Positions 1 to 6,218 of a DNA stretch of 7,580 nucleotides are shown here, one piece after another. The position numbers and the translations under genes are program-made. Position 1 is the first letter of the stretch. Each line of letters opens with the position of its first letter. The DNA comes from Pseudomonadota bacterium (GTDB lineage: Bacteria > Pseudomonadota > Alphaproteobacteria > Rhizobiales > Rhizobiaceae), in assembly GCA_023428515.1 (NCBI GenBank), contig JAEYXI010000287.1, positions 1 to 7,580 of the forward strand, read 5' to 3'. A model generated the notes under the pieces. It was not told the origin of the DNA, made no database searches, and saw only the letters and a program-made list of their open reading frames with translations.

Positions 1-1135
1 CTATCACGGCCTGCGAGGGCTCGAGAAAACGCTGCCGACGAGCGCCTATCTCGACGCGGGCGAATACCGGGGCGACCTCGATGCGATCTGGTACCGGCGC
101 TGGGTCATGGTCTGCCGCGTGGCCGACATCGCCGAGCCGCTGGCCTACAAGGTCTTCACGATCGGCACGCAGCAAGTGCTGGTGGTGCGCGACGAGACCG
201 GCGTGCTCAGGGCCTTCCACAACACATGCCGTCACAGGGGATCGCAGCTCTGCACGGCCGAAAGCGGACGGCTGAAGGCGCGGCTGCTCACCTGCCCCTA
301 CCACTCCTGGTCCTATTCGCTGCGCGGCGACCTCGTGCGCGTGCCATCGAAGTCGCTGCCGGAAGGATTTCTAAAATCCGACTATCCGCTCTATTCGGTG
401 GCGCTGTCGGAGTGGCGCGGCTTCGTCTTCGTGAACCTGGACGAGAACCCGAAAGGGAGCGTCGAGGAAACCTTCGACGAAGCTTCCGTCAGCCTCGCCA
501 GCTGGCCGCTGGAAGAACTCGTCAGCGGGCATGTCTTCTCCAAAGTGATGAACTGCAACTGGAAGATCTTCTGGGAGAACTTCAACGAGTGCCTGCATTG
601 CCCCGGCGTGCACAAGCATCTGTCACATCTGGTGCCGATCTATGGACGCGGGCTGATGGCGCGCCATGACGACCCCGACTGGGCAAAGCACGCGGACAAT
701 GACGCGCCGGAGTTTTCCGGACAACTTCGGGAAGGCGCCGAGACATGGTCCGAGGACGGGCGCTCGCACGGCCCGCAGTTCCAGGGTTTGACAGAGGGCG
801 AGCGGGCAGCCGGCCAGACCTACACCATGCATTTACCCTCGATGTTCATCGTCGGCCATGTCGACTATGTGCGCACGGTGACGCTGCTGCCGCTCGGTCC
901 GGAGCAGACGAAGCTGACGGCCGAATGGCTATTCCCGCCGCAGGAGATGCCGCCGAAAGGGCTAGACAACATCGTGAGATTCGGCAGGCAAGTGCTGGAG
1001 GAGGATGCGGCGGTCTGCGAGTTGAACCAGCGCGGCCTGCATTCGCGCCGCCATAAGGCCGGCGTGCTGATGCCCGAGGAATACGACCTTCATCGTTTCC
1101 ATCGCTGGGTCAGCGCCCAGCACGAGACGCTCTAG
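1..1135 (+). CDS. Rieske [2Fe-2S] ring-hydroxylating-type oxygenase, alpha subunit (5' end cut by window)
   Basis: This is the oxygenase component of a Rieske non-heme iron enzyme, which takes electrons from a separate reductase to activate O2 for hydroxylation or N-demethylation. The reading frame is open from base 2, so the gene starts upstream; an ATG at 107 lies inside the fold and is not the start. About 377 residues are visible, near full family length (about 400). The Rieske cluster ligands are Cys (codon 227), His (233), Cys (293) and His (302), giving C-x-H-x19-C-x2-H. The mononuclear iron site is E-x2-H-x4-H (Glu 587, His 596, His 611), and the likely third ligand is Asp at 1004 in EEDAAVCE. 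The bridging residue is Glu rather than the Asp of naphthalene dioxygenase; Glu occurs in CntA/GbcA-type quaternary-amine oxygenases, so a betaine- or carnitine-like substrate is a reasonable inference. The true substrate is unknown, and no reductase gene is visible. Confidence 0.93.
   Translation, partial: YHGLRGLEKTLPTSAYLDAGEYRGDLDAIWYRRWVMVCRVADIAEPLAYKVFTIGTQQVLVVRDETGVLRAFHNTCRHRGSQLCTAESGRLKARLLTCPYHSWSYSLRGDLVRVPSKSLPEGFLKSDYPLYSVALSEWRGFVFVNLDENPKGSVEETFDEASVSLASWPLEELVSGHVFSKVMNCNWKIFWENFNECLHCPGVHKHLSHLVPIYGRGLMARHDDPDWAKHADNDAPEFSGQLREGAETWSEDGRSHGPQFQGLTEGERAAGQTYTMHLPSMFIVGHVDYVRTVTLLPLGPEQTKLTAEWLFPPQEMPPKGLDNIVRFGRQVLEEDAAVCELNQRGLHSRRHKAGVLMPEEYDLHRFHRWVSAQHETL
1104..1121. 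repeat. Perfect 6-bp inverted repeat near the 3' ends of convergent genes
   Basis: GCTGGG and CCCAGC flank a 6-base loop just inside the oxygenase 3' end and about 20 bp beyond the stop of the opposing MFS gene. It could stop transcription of the MFS gene, but no T-run follows on either strand. It may simply be coding sequence that happens to fold. Confidence 0.2.
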
Positions 1136-1139
1136 GCAT

Positions 1140-2339
1140 CTACATCGACTTCGGCAGATGGCGCCAGGCGAGCCAGCCGCAGAAGGCGGTGAAGACGCCA
1201 AGTGTGCCGAAGACCGCGCCAAGCCCGAAGAAGGCGAGCACCACCGAATAGACGAGCGGCGGCAGCAGCTCCGAAAGGTCGAGATAGGTGCGGTAGACGG
1301 CCGACATCTGCGGCCGTTCGTAGGCATGAACAGCGCGCAGGAAGGCAGTTGAGCCCAAGGCGTCGAGCGCAATGGCGAACAGCGCCGTGCCAAGCAGGAA
1401 GAAGCCGGCGACGAGAGGAAACCGCTCGCCGCAGAAGCCCGCGACGAAGAGCGTGGCGGTCATGGCGAAGAAGGCGAGCGTCATGATGTTGCGCGCGCCG
1501 TATCGCTTGCCCACCCTGCCCCAATAGACGGCGAAGAAAAGCATCGCGTTGCCGGCCGAGACGAGCAAGCCGCCGGCGAGGCTGCCCTCGCCGGTGACGA
1601 CCATCAGGAGCGGCGCGTAGACGAAGAAGGTCGTCCAGAAGCAGGAGCGGCCAAACGCAATGATCCAGGCGAGCCGCAGCCTCGGCTGGGCAACGAAGCG
1701 GCCTATGTTGGCGAGTGGGTTGGACGCCCGGATCTTGCCGGGCCGGATCAGCGCATTGTCCGACAGGCGATAGCGCCAGAACATGACGAGCAGCACGCTT
1801 GCGAAGCCGATGACCACGAGATTCGGCGCGACGATGCCGTAGCGCGAGTAGAGCAGGACGCCGAGCGTCGGCCCGGCGGTCCAGCCCAGCATCGACCAGG
1901 CCATGCGCAGCGATTCGGCCTGCATGACCTCCGTCTTGCGGATGTGGTCCATGATGTAGAGGTTGAGCGTGATGGCCAGCGCCGACGATCCCATCACCCG
2001 CGCGAGCATGCCCAGGACCTGTCCGGCGAGCGTGTCGACGATGAAGAGCAGGGCGCCGAGCGCCAGCAAGAGCACGCCGGCGGTATAGACCCAGCGGCGG
2101 GAGAACTGCTCGATGAGCATCGGCATGAACAGCGTGACCGACAGGCCGAGCAGCGCGACGATCGTATAGAGGATCGAGACCCCCTGCTCGCTGCGCAGGA
2201 TTTCGTAGGCCTGGATCGGGATGACGGAGGAGATCGAGGCGCGGGCGAAGGATTCCAGGCCGTAAAGCGTCGCAAAGGTGCGCGCGCCGGCCGGACCGAC
2301 GGCGAAGAACCAGATGGGATGCCGGACCTGGGTGGTCAT
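1140..2339 (-). CDS. Major facilitator superfamily (MFS) transporter
   Basis: A 399-residue, strongly hydrophobic protein with about twelve predicted membrane helices in two halves. Helices lie roughly at residues 20-40, 53-75, 82-102, 107-130, 143-165 and 170-190. A basic central loop follows (about 190-225, containing IRPGK and QPRLR), then six more helices to the C-terminal WRHLPKSM. The basic loop after helix 2 (EQFSRRW) resembles the usual MFS cytoplasmic loop 2-3, although the full signature is degenerate. It should work in the inner membrane as a secondary transporter or exporter; nothing visible identifies the substrate. The ATG at 2339 has only a weak Shine-Dalgarno, and no in-frame alternative lies just upstream. 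The stop is 4 bp from the convergent oxygenase stop, so the two are not in one operon. The MFS call is firm; any substrate claim would be a guess. Confidence 0.85.
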   Translation of the reverse strand: MTTQVRHPIWFFAVGPAGARTFATLYGLESFARASISSVIPIQAYEILRSEQGVSILYTIVALLGLSVTLFMPMLIEQFSRRWVYTAGVLLLALGALLFIVDTLAGQVLGMLARVMGSSALAITLNLYIMDHIRKTEVMQAESLRMAWSMLGWTAGPTLGVLLYSRYGIVAPNLVVIGFASVLLVMFWRYRLSDNALIRPGKIRASNPLANIGRFVAQPRLRLAWIIAFGRSCFWTTFFVYAPLLMVVTGEGSLAGGLLVSAGNAMLFFAVYWGRVGKRYGARNIMTLAFFAMTATLFVAGFCGERFPLVAGFFLLGTALFAIALDALGSTAFLRAVHAYERPQMSAVYRTYLDLSELLPPLVYSVVLAFFGLGAVFGTLGVFTAFCGWLAWRHLPKSM

Positions 2340-2532
2340 GGAAGCCGAAGAAATGATGCGCCGCCGAGGATTTCAGGCGGCTCCGCGGGCCGATAGCAGG
2401 AAAGCGACGCGGAGGCCGTCGATTCTGCGGCTGGCTATCGTTTGCCGCCGTCTGGACTAAACGGTTCGGAAGCAGCGCGCGCCCATGCATCTCTTTTGCC
2501 GCGCCTCGCACGACCGTGCTAACGATCGGTAC
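2340..2532. other. Divergent intergenic region between the MFS gene and the DUF1624 gene
   Basis: This 193-bp gap must hold the promoters of both divergent genes. A TTGCCG at 2495-2500 could be a -35 box for the rightward gene, but the hexamer about 17 bases on (CTAACG) is a poor -10, so I do not call a promoter. I see no clear operator palindrome and no RNA gene. Confidence 0.5.
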
Positions 2533-3534
2533 ATGGACAAATCAGTGCAGAGCGTGACGAACGAACCGCAACGCAGGGGGCGCATCGACGCGATCGACAT
2601 TGCCCGCGGCGTCGCTCTCGTCGCCATGGCGATCTATCATTTCACCTGGGACCTCGAATTCTTCAACTACGTGCCGCCGGCGATGACGGCGGTCGGCGGC
2701 TGGAAGCTGTTCGCCCGCTGCATCGCCTCGAGCTTCCTCTTCCTTGTCGGGGTCAGCCTTTTCCTCGGCCATGCGAAAGGCATTCGCTGGCGCGGCTACT
2801 GGCAGCGGCTGGCCATGGTCGCAGGCGCCGCGCTGGCGATCTCGGTCGTCACCTACATCGCCGTGCCCGACGGCTTCATCTTCTTCGGCATATTGCACCA
2901 GATCGCCCTGGCGAGCGTGCTCGGGCTTCTTTTCCTGCGCCTGCCGGCAGTGCTGATACTGGTCGTCGCGGCGGCGGTGATCGCAGCGCCGCACTATCTA
3001 CGCTCGCCCTTCTTCGACGATCCCTGGTGGTGGTGGACGGGACTCTCCGAGAACCGCCCGCGCTCCAACGACTACGTGCCGGTCTTCCCCTGGTTCGCGG
3101 CGGTGCTATCAGGCATGGCGGCGGCGAAGATCGCCGAACGGACCGGCCTGCTCGACAGGCTGGCGTCGCTCAGGACACCCGGCTGGACCTGGCCTCTCTC
3201 CTTCGGCGGACGCCACAGCCTCGCCGTCTATCTCATCCATCAGCCGGTGCTGATCGCCTGCATATGGCTGTTTTCGCAGGTCTTTCCGGCGGCGGAACAG
3301 CCCCGCGAGGTCCGCTTCCAGCAAACCTGCGAGGCGACGTGTAGCGAGCAGCGCGACAGGGCTTTCTGCACGCGCTATTGTGCCTGCATGCTCGACACGC
3401 TGGAGAGCGAAGGCGCCATCGAAGGCGTCTTCGCGGGCGAAGCGAGCGAGGCGCTGCGCAGCCAGGTGCAAGAGATCGCCGGCCGCTGCACCGTCGATGC
3501 GGAGGATGCGATGCTCGAAGGGGGAGGCCAATGA
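2533..3534 (+). CDS. DUF1624 / heparan-alpha-glucosaminide N-acetyltransferase-like membrane protein with a cysteine-rich C-terminal tail
   Basis: A polytopic membrane protein of 333 residues. Its N-terminus carries RIDAIDIARG leading into helix 1, then M-x3-H and WDL, the hallmark opening of DUF1624 proteins. Their human relative HGSNAT moves an acetyl group from acetyl-CoA across a membrane to a sugar amine; the bacterial substrates are mostly unknown. I count about seven helices (near residues 25-44, 64-80, 92-110, 115-135, 138-154, 183-200, 229-250). The last contains GRHSLAVYLIHQP, typical of this and related acyltransferase-like families. After helix 7 comes an 80-residue acidic tail with cysteines at codons 3328, 3340, 3367, 3379, 3385 and 3487 (C-x3-C-x8-C-x3-C-x-C, then one more). 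With a basic, cytoplasmic N-terminus and seven helices, this tail would be periplasmic. An in-frame ATG at 2485 would add 16 polar residues; neither start has a strong ribosome site. The gene overlaps the next one by ATGA. Confidence 0.8.
   Translation: MDKSVQSVTNEPQRRGRIDAIDIARGVALVAMAIYHFTWDLEFFNYVPPAMTAVGGWKLFARCIASSFLFLVGVSLFLGHAKGIRWRGYWQRLAMVAGAALAISVVTYIAVPDGFIFFGILHQIALASVLGLLFLRLPAVLILVVAAAVIAAPHYLRSPFFDDPWWWWTGLSENRPRSNDYVPVFPWFAAVLSGMAAAKIAERTGLLDRLASLRTPGWTWPLSFGGRHSLAVYLIHQPVLIACIWLFSQVFPAAEQPREVRFQQTCEATCSEQRDRAFCTRYCACMLDTLESEGAIEGVFAGEASEALRSQVQEIAGRCTVDAEDAMLEGGGQ
3520..3530 (+). promoter_or_regulatory. Ribosome binding site that fixes the methyltransferase start
   Basis: A G-rich Shine-Dalgarno (GGGGGAGG, 3520-3527) lies 3 bases before the ATG at 3531, inside the end of the upstream gene. 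It supports this start over an ATG at 3378 in the same frame, which would overlap the upstream gene by more than 150 bases. Confidence 0.65.
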
Positions 3535-4067
3535 GCGACGCGAAGAAGAAGCACGCGAAACAGCCAGTCCACGCGCCAGTCGCGCCGCCGCCGACGCCTG
3601 CTGCGCAATCGGGAGGCGTGGTTCCGTGGCCACCGGTGATCTACGTGGTGGCGATCATAGCGAGCGTGGTTCTGCATTCGCTCTACCCCCTGCCCTGGTT
3701 CGGCTCGCCCATGTCGGACATATTGGTGGCCGTCGGTTGGCTGGCGCTGCTCGCCATGGCCGCACTGTTCTTCAGCGCGTTCCACGCGCTGCGGCGCGCG
3801 AAGACGCCGATAAACCCCAATGCCCAGCCCGAACATCTGGTCACCGAAGGACCGTTCGGCGTCACGCGCAACCCAATCTACCTGGCGAATACACTGCTCC
3901 TGATCGGCGTCGGGCTGGTCTTCGGCATCACGTGGTTCCTGCCGCTGGCGCTGATCGCCGCCTTCGTCACCAAGAAGATGGCGATCGACAAGGAGGAACG
4001 GTGGCTGATGGACAAGTTCGGCAAGCGCTACCGCGACTACGCCAAGCGGGTCAGGCGGTGGATCTGA
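3531..4067 (+). CDS. Isoprenylcysteine carboxyl methyltransferase (ICMT)-family membrane methyltransferase
   Basis: A 178-residue integral membrane protein of the ICMT/phospholipid methyltransferase-like family, which uses S-adenosylmethionine at the membrane. A Lys/Pro/Ala-rich, probably cytoplasmic tail (residues 1-32) precedes helices near 33-55, 62-85 and a hairpin around 116-147. The family signature is complete: EGPFGVTRNPIYL (106-118, the R-[HN]-P-x-Y motif) and then EERWL...FGKRYRDYAKRVRRWI at the C-terminus, where the Glu pair (155-156) and the Tyr/Arg residues help shape the cofactor site in characterised relatives. Bacterial members have varied or unknown acceptors (lipids, small thiols, carboxylates), and bacteria lack prenylated CAAX proteins, so the ICMT name describes the fold only. 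The ATG overlaps the stop of the DUF1624 gene by four bases, implying translational coupling and a shared process. Confidence 0.85.
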   Translation: MSDAKKKHAKQPVHAPVAPPPTPAAQSGGVVPWPPVIYVVAIIASVVLHSLYPLPWFGSPMSDILVAVGWLALLAMAALFFSAFHALRRAKTPINPNAQPEHLVTEGPFGVTRNPIYLANTLLLIGVGLVFGITWFLPLALIAAFVTKKMAIDKEERWLMDKFGKRYRDYAKRVRRWI

Positions 4068-4074
4068 TCCGCCG
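4056..4074 (+). terminator. Hairpin over the methyltransferase stop codon, possible terminator
   Basis: In the + transcript, bases 4056-4063 pair with 4067-4074 (eight pairs, one G-U) around a CTG loop that includes part of the TGA stop. It sits between two convergent genes whose stops are only 9 bp apart. No T-run follows, so it would be an imperfect intrinsic terminator. On the - strand the wobble becomes a C-A mismatch. Confidence 0.3.
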
Positions 4075-4076
4075 AC

Positions 4077-4463
4077 TCAGGTGTTGACGCCAAGCTCGGC
4101 AAGCCGCTCGACGCAGGCCTCCTCGGCATTGTCGAGCTCGGTCAGCGTCTCCTCCAGGTCTCGGCGCTTCTGGCGCAAATCCTCGCGCTTCTCCTCGATG
4201 CGCTTGATCATCAGCTTGAGCTGGCCGACTTCGCCCGGCGGCTCCCGATAGATCTGGATGATCTCGCGGATCTCGTTGATCGAGAAACCCAGCCGCTTGC
4301 CGCGCATGATCTGCCGGATGAGATGGCGGTCGGAGGGTCGGAAAAGCCGCGTGCGCCCCCGGCGCACCGGCGCGATCAGCCCCTCGTCCTCGTAGAACCG
4401 CAGCGTACGAGTGGAGATGTCGAACTCGCGGGTCAGCTCGGTGATCGTATAATATTCCCGCAT
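4077..4463 (-). CDS. MerR-family transcriptional regulator (LiuR-like)
   Basis: A 128-residue DNA-binding protein. The N-terminus (YYTITELTREFDISTRTLRFYEDEGLI) is the MerR helix-turn-helix, followed by a wing rich in Arg (RRGRTRLFRPSDR) and the second helical element GKRLGFSINEIREII to about residue 72. Residues about 78-120 form a charged dimerisation coiled coil. The metal-binding cysteines of MerR/CueR/ZntR are absent; a single Cys lies near the C-terminus. The EYYTITEL...REPPGE wording resembles the LiuR-like group, which controls branched-chain amino-acid and acyl-CoA catabolism; I assign this from memory of the family. No liu or acyl-CoA genes are in the window, so its targets lie elsewhere or include its own gene. 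A modest AGGA site lies 11 bases upstream of the ATG. It is 83 bp downstream of mgtE on the same strand and probably has its own promoter. Confidence 0.88.
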   Translation of the reverse strand: MREYYTITELTREFDISTRTLRFYEDEGLIAPVRRGRTRLFRPSDRHLIRQIMRGKRLGFSINEIREIIQIYREPPGEVGQLKLMIKRIEEKREDLRQKRRDLEETLTELDNAEEACVERLAELGVNT

Positions 4464-4497
4464 CGGCGCGGCCGTCCTGTCATGAAACCGTTACAGG

Positions 4498-4526
4498 ATT
4501 TGGCACGGCATTTACGTAAAAGTCAA
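4498..4526 (-). promoter_or_regulatory. Putative promoter and operator of the MerR-family gene
   Basis: Reading the - strand, TTGACT (4521-4526) is a near-consensus -35. It abuts the perfect 10-bp palindrome TTTACGTAAA (4511-4520). The hexamer 17 bases on, CCAAAT (4498-4503), is a weak -10. A palindrome lying between the two boxes is the usual MerR-family operator position, so autoregulation is likely. TTTACG half-sites fit my recollection of LiuR-type operators, but I could not check this. Confidence 0.45.
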
Positions 4527-4546
4527 TTGCAGGCAGACCAACGGTG

Positions 4547-5962
4547 TCACAAGAGCCCGAACCACCAGGTCGCCAGCCCCAGGAAGGCGAAGAAACCGAC
4601 GACGTCCGTCGTCGTGGTGACGAACACGGCAGACGCCACCGCCGGGTCGGCGCCGAAGCGGTCCAGAAGCAGCGGAATCAGTATGCCGGCCAGCGCCGCC
4701 GTCAGCATGTTGACCACCATCGCGACCGCGATGATGCCGCCGAGGTCAGGATCGGAAAACCAGAAGCCGGCTACGAGCCCGATCAGCGTGGCGAAGATCG
4801 CACCGTTGAGCAGCCCGACGCCGATCTCGCGGCGGATGATGCGGCCGGCATTGTAGATGTCGAGGTCCTTCGTTGCGAGTGCGCGCACGGTGACCGTCAT
4901 GGTTTGCGAACCGGCATTGCCGCCCATGCCGGCTACGATCGGCATCAGGATGGCAAGGGCCACGATCTGCTGGATCGTGGCTTCGAACAGCCCGATGATC
5001 GAAGCGGCCAGGAAGGCCATCACGAGATTGACGAGCAACCAGGGAACGCGCGAGCGGGAGGCTGCCAGCACCCGATCGGACAGCTCTTCGTCGCCGACGC
5101 CGCCGAGGCGCATCAGATCTTCCTCGGCTTCTTCCTGGATGACGTCGACCACGTCGTCGATGGTCAGGACGCCGACGAGGCGCTCATTCTCGTCCACGAC
5201 GGCGGCGGACAGAAGGTCGTACTGCTCGAAGACCTGGGCAGCCTCTTCCTGGTCCATCGTCGCCGGAATCGCATGGCGCGTCTCGTGCATGACCTCCTCG
5301 ATCTTCACCACGCGCTGCGTGCGCAGGATGCGGTCGAGATCGACCGCGCCGAGCAGGCGGAAGGTCGGATCGATCACGAAGATCTGGCTGAACGACTCCG
5401 GGAGGTTCTTGTCCTCGCGCATGTAGTCGATGGTCTGGCCGACGGTCCAGAACGGCGGCACCGCCACGAACTCGGTCTGCATGCGCCGGCCGGCCGTCTC
5501 TTCCGGATAGTCGAGGGCGCGGCGCAGCCTGATGCGCTCGGTGAAGGGAAGCTGGGCGAGAATCTCGTCCTGGTCTTCCTGGTCGAGGTCCTCGAGGATG
5601 TAGACCGCGTCGTCGGAATCGAGTTCCTGCACCGCCTGTGCAATCTGCTCATTGGGCAGGTTGTCGACGATGTCGAGGCGGATCGCGTCGTCCATCTCGG
5701 TCAGCGCGGTGAAGTCGAAGTCCGCGCCCATCAATTCGACGAGCGCGCGCCGCTGCTCCGGCATCAATGCCTCGAGCAGATCGCCCACTTCCGACTGGTG
5801 CAGCGCGCCGACGTCTTCTTTCAGCGTCAGCGTATCGCGGTCGGCAATCGCAGCGCCGATGTGGGCGAGAAACGAGGAGCGGACGACGCCGTCCTCATCG
5901 TAGATGTCGGCCCCGGTGGCGTGGGCCTGCTCCTCGGGCGGCCGGTCTTGCGGATTTTCCAA
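4547..5962 (-). CDS. mgtE: MgtE-family magnesium transporter
   Basis: A 471-residue Mg2+ channel/transporter of the inner membrane, close to the family length of about 450. Domain order is canonical: a superhelical MgtE_N domain (about 45-150), two CBS domains (about 155-215 and 222-275) that sense cytoplasmic Mg2+, an acidic connecting (plug) helix (about 276-300), and five membrane helices (about 303-471). The pore signature MPIVAGMGGNAGSQT is at 339-353. The TTTTDVVGFF segment holds Asp453, which corresponds to the essential pore Asp432 of Thermus thermophilus MgtE. Abundant acidic residues in the cytosolic part fit Mg2+-dependent closure. The start is TTG: the - strand has GGGAGG (5968-5973) five bases before it, and an in-frame stop lies less than 30 bases further upstream, so no ATG or GTG start is available there. 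The gene is probably transcribed from the 256-bp gap upstream. Confidence 0.95.
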   Translation of the reverse strand: MENPQDRPPEEQAHATGADIYDEDGVVRSSFLAHIGAAIADRDTLTLKEDVGALHQSEVGDLLEALMPEQRRALVELMGADFDFTALTEMDDAIRLDIVDNLPNEQIAQAVQELDSDDAVYILEDLDQEDQDEILAQLPFTERIRLRRALDYPEETAGRRMQTEFVAVPPFWTVGQTIDYMREDKNLPESFSQIFVIDPTFRLLGAVDLDRILRTQRVVKIEEVMHETRHAIPATMDQEEAAQVFEQYDLLSAAVVDENERLVGVLTIDDVVDVIQEEAEEDLMRLGGVGDEELSDRVLAASRSRVPWLLVNLVMAFLAASIIGLFEATIQQIVALAILMPIVAGMGGNAGSQTMTVTVRALATKDLDIYNAGRIIRREIGVGLLNGAIFATLIGLVAGFWFSDPDLGGIIAVAMVVNMLTAALAGILIPLLLDRFGADPAVASAVFVTTTTDVVGFFAFLGLATWWFGLL

Positions 5963-5967
5963 CAGCG

Positions 5968-5973
5968 CCTCCC
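5968..5973 (-). promoter_or_regulatory. Ribosome binding site for the TTG start of mgtE
   Basis: The - strand reads GGGAGG, then CGCTG, then TTG. This near-perfect site at 5-base spacing is the reason to accept TTG as the start codon. Confidence 0.7.
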
Positions 5974-6185
5974 GCCTGGTTGCCTTCGATTATCCCCGTC
6001 TAGCCCGCCTGCGCGGCGAACACAAAGCCAAACGCGCCGTATACGGATACAATATCGGCAAGGACGAACGCGCGAACCCCGCCAGCGGTTGCCCGTTCAG
6101 CTTTCCCAAAATCGGTGGACAAAAGCGACATGGCATCTGCCGCATCGCTTGAGCGGACGTTCCCGTTGTCGGTCAGGCCCGAAAC

Positions 6186-6199
6186 GCGGCGCATGCCGC
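6186..6199 (-). terminator. Weak hairpin past the GST gene, possible terminator
   Basis: GCGGC and GCCGC flank the loop ATGC on the - strand, about 20 bp beyond the GST stop. Only three T residues follow, so it is a weak candidate. Confidence 0.2.
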
Positions 6200-6218
6200 A
6201 CCTCGGTTCCAAATCGGC

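Larger units (their letters stand above)
5963..6218. other. 256-bp intergenic leader upstream of mgtE
   Basis: This gap lies between the GST stop and mgtE, both read leftward, and should contain the mgtE promoter. It holds a perfect palindrome CCGTATACGG (6037-6046) and a 5-bp hairpin (6186-6199) just past the GST stop. On the - strand a 43-codon ORF runs from ATG at 6131 to TAG at 6000; its C-terminal half is hydrophobic. Its third-position GC (about 63%) looks low for such GC-rich genes and it has no good ribosome site, so I do not call it as a gene. I see no tRNA and no recognisable Mg2+ riboswitch. Confidence 0.4.

Noticed and set aside
107..1135. The ATG at 107 as the start of the Rieske oxygenase
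   Set aside because: The frame is open upstream to base 2, and the upstream residues (GLEKTLPTSAYLD, AIWYRRWV) are typical of the N-terminus of this family, so the gene starts outside the window.
1132..2511. A 459-codon open frame on the - strand overlapping the MFS gene
   Set aside because: It covers the same strand in another frame and yields an Arg/Ala/His-rich protein without helices, while the 1140-2339 frame gives a clean 12-helix transporter.
3378..3530. A longer N-terminus for the methyltransferase from the ATG at 3378
   Set aside because: It would overlap the DUF1624 coding sequence by more than 150 bases with an Arg-rich leader, whereas the ATG at 3531 has a strong ribosome site and a standard ATGA overlap.
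6200..6218. GGTTCCAAATC resembling a tRNA T-arm
   Set aside because: The purine expected after TTC is missing, the flanking stem does not pair, and no D-arm or anticodon arm lies at the right distance.
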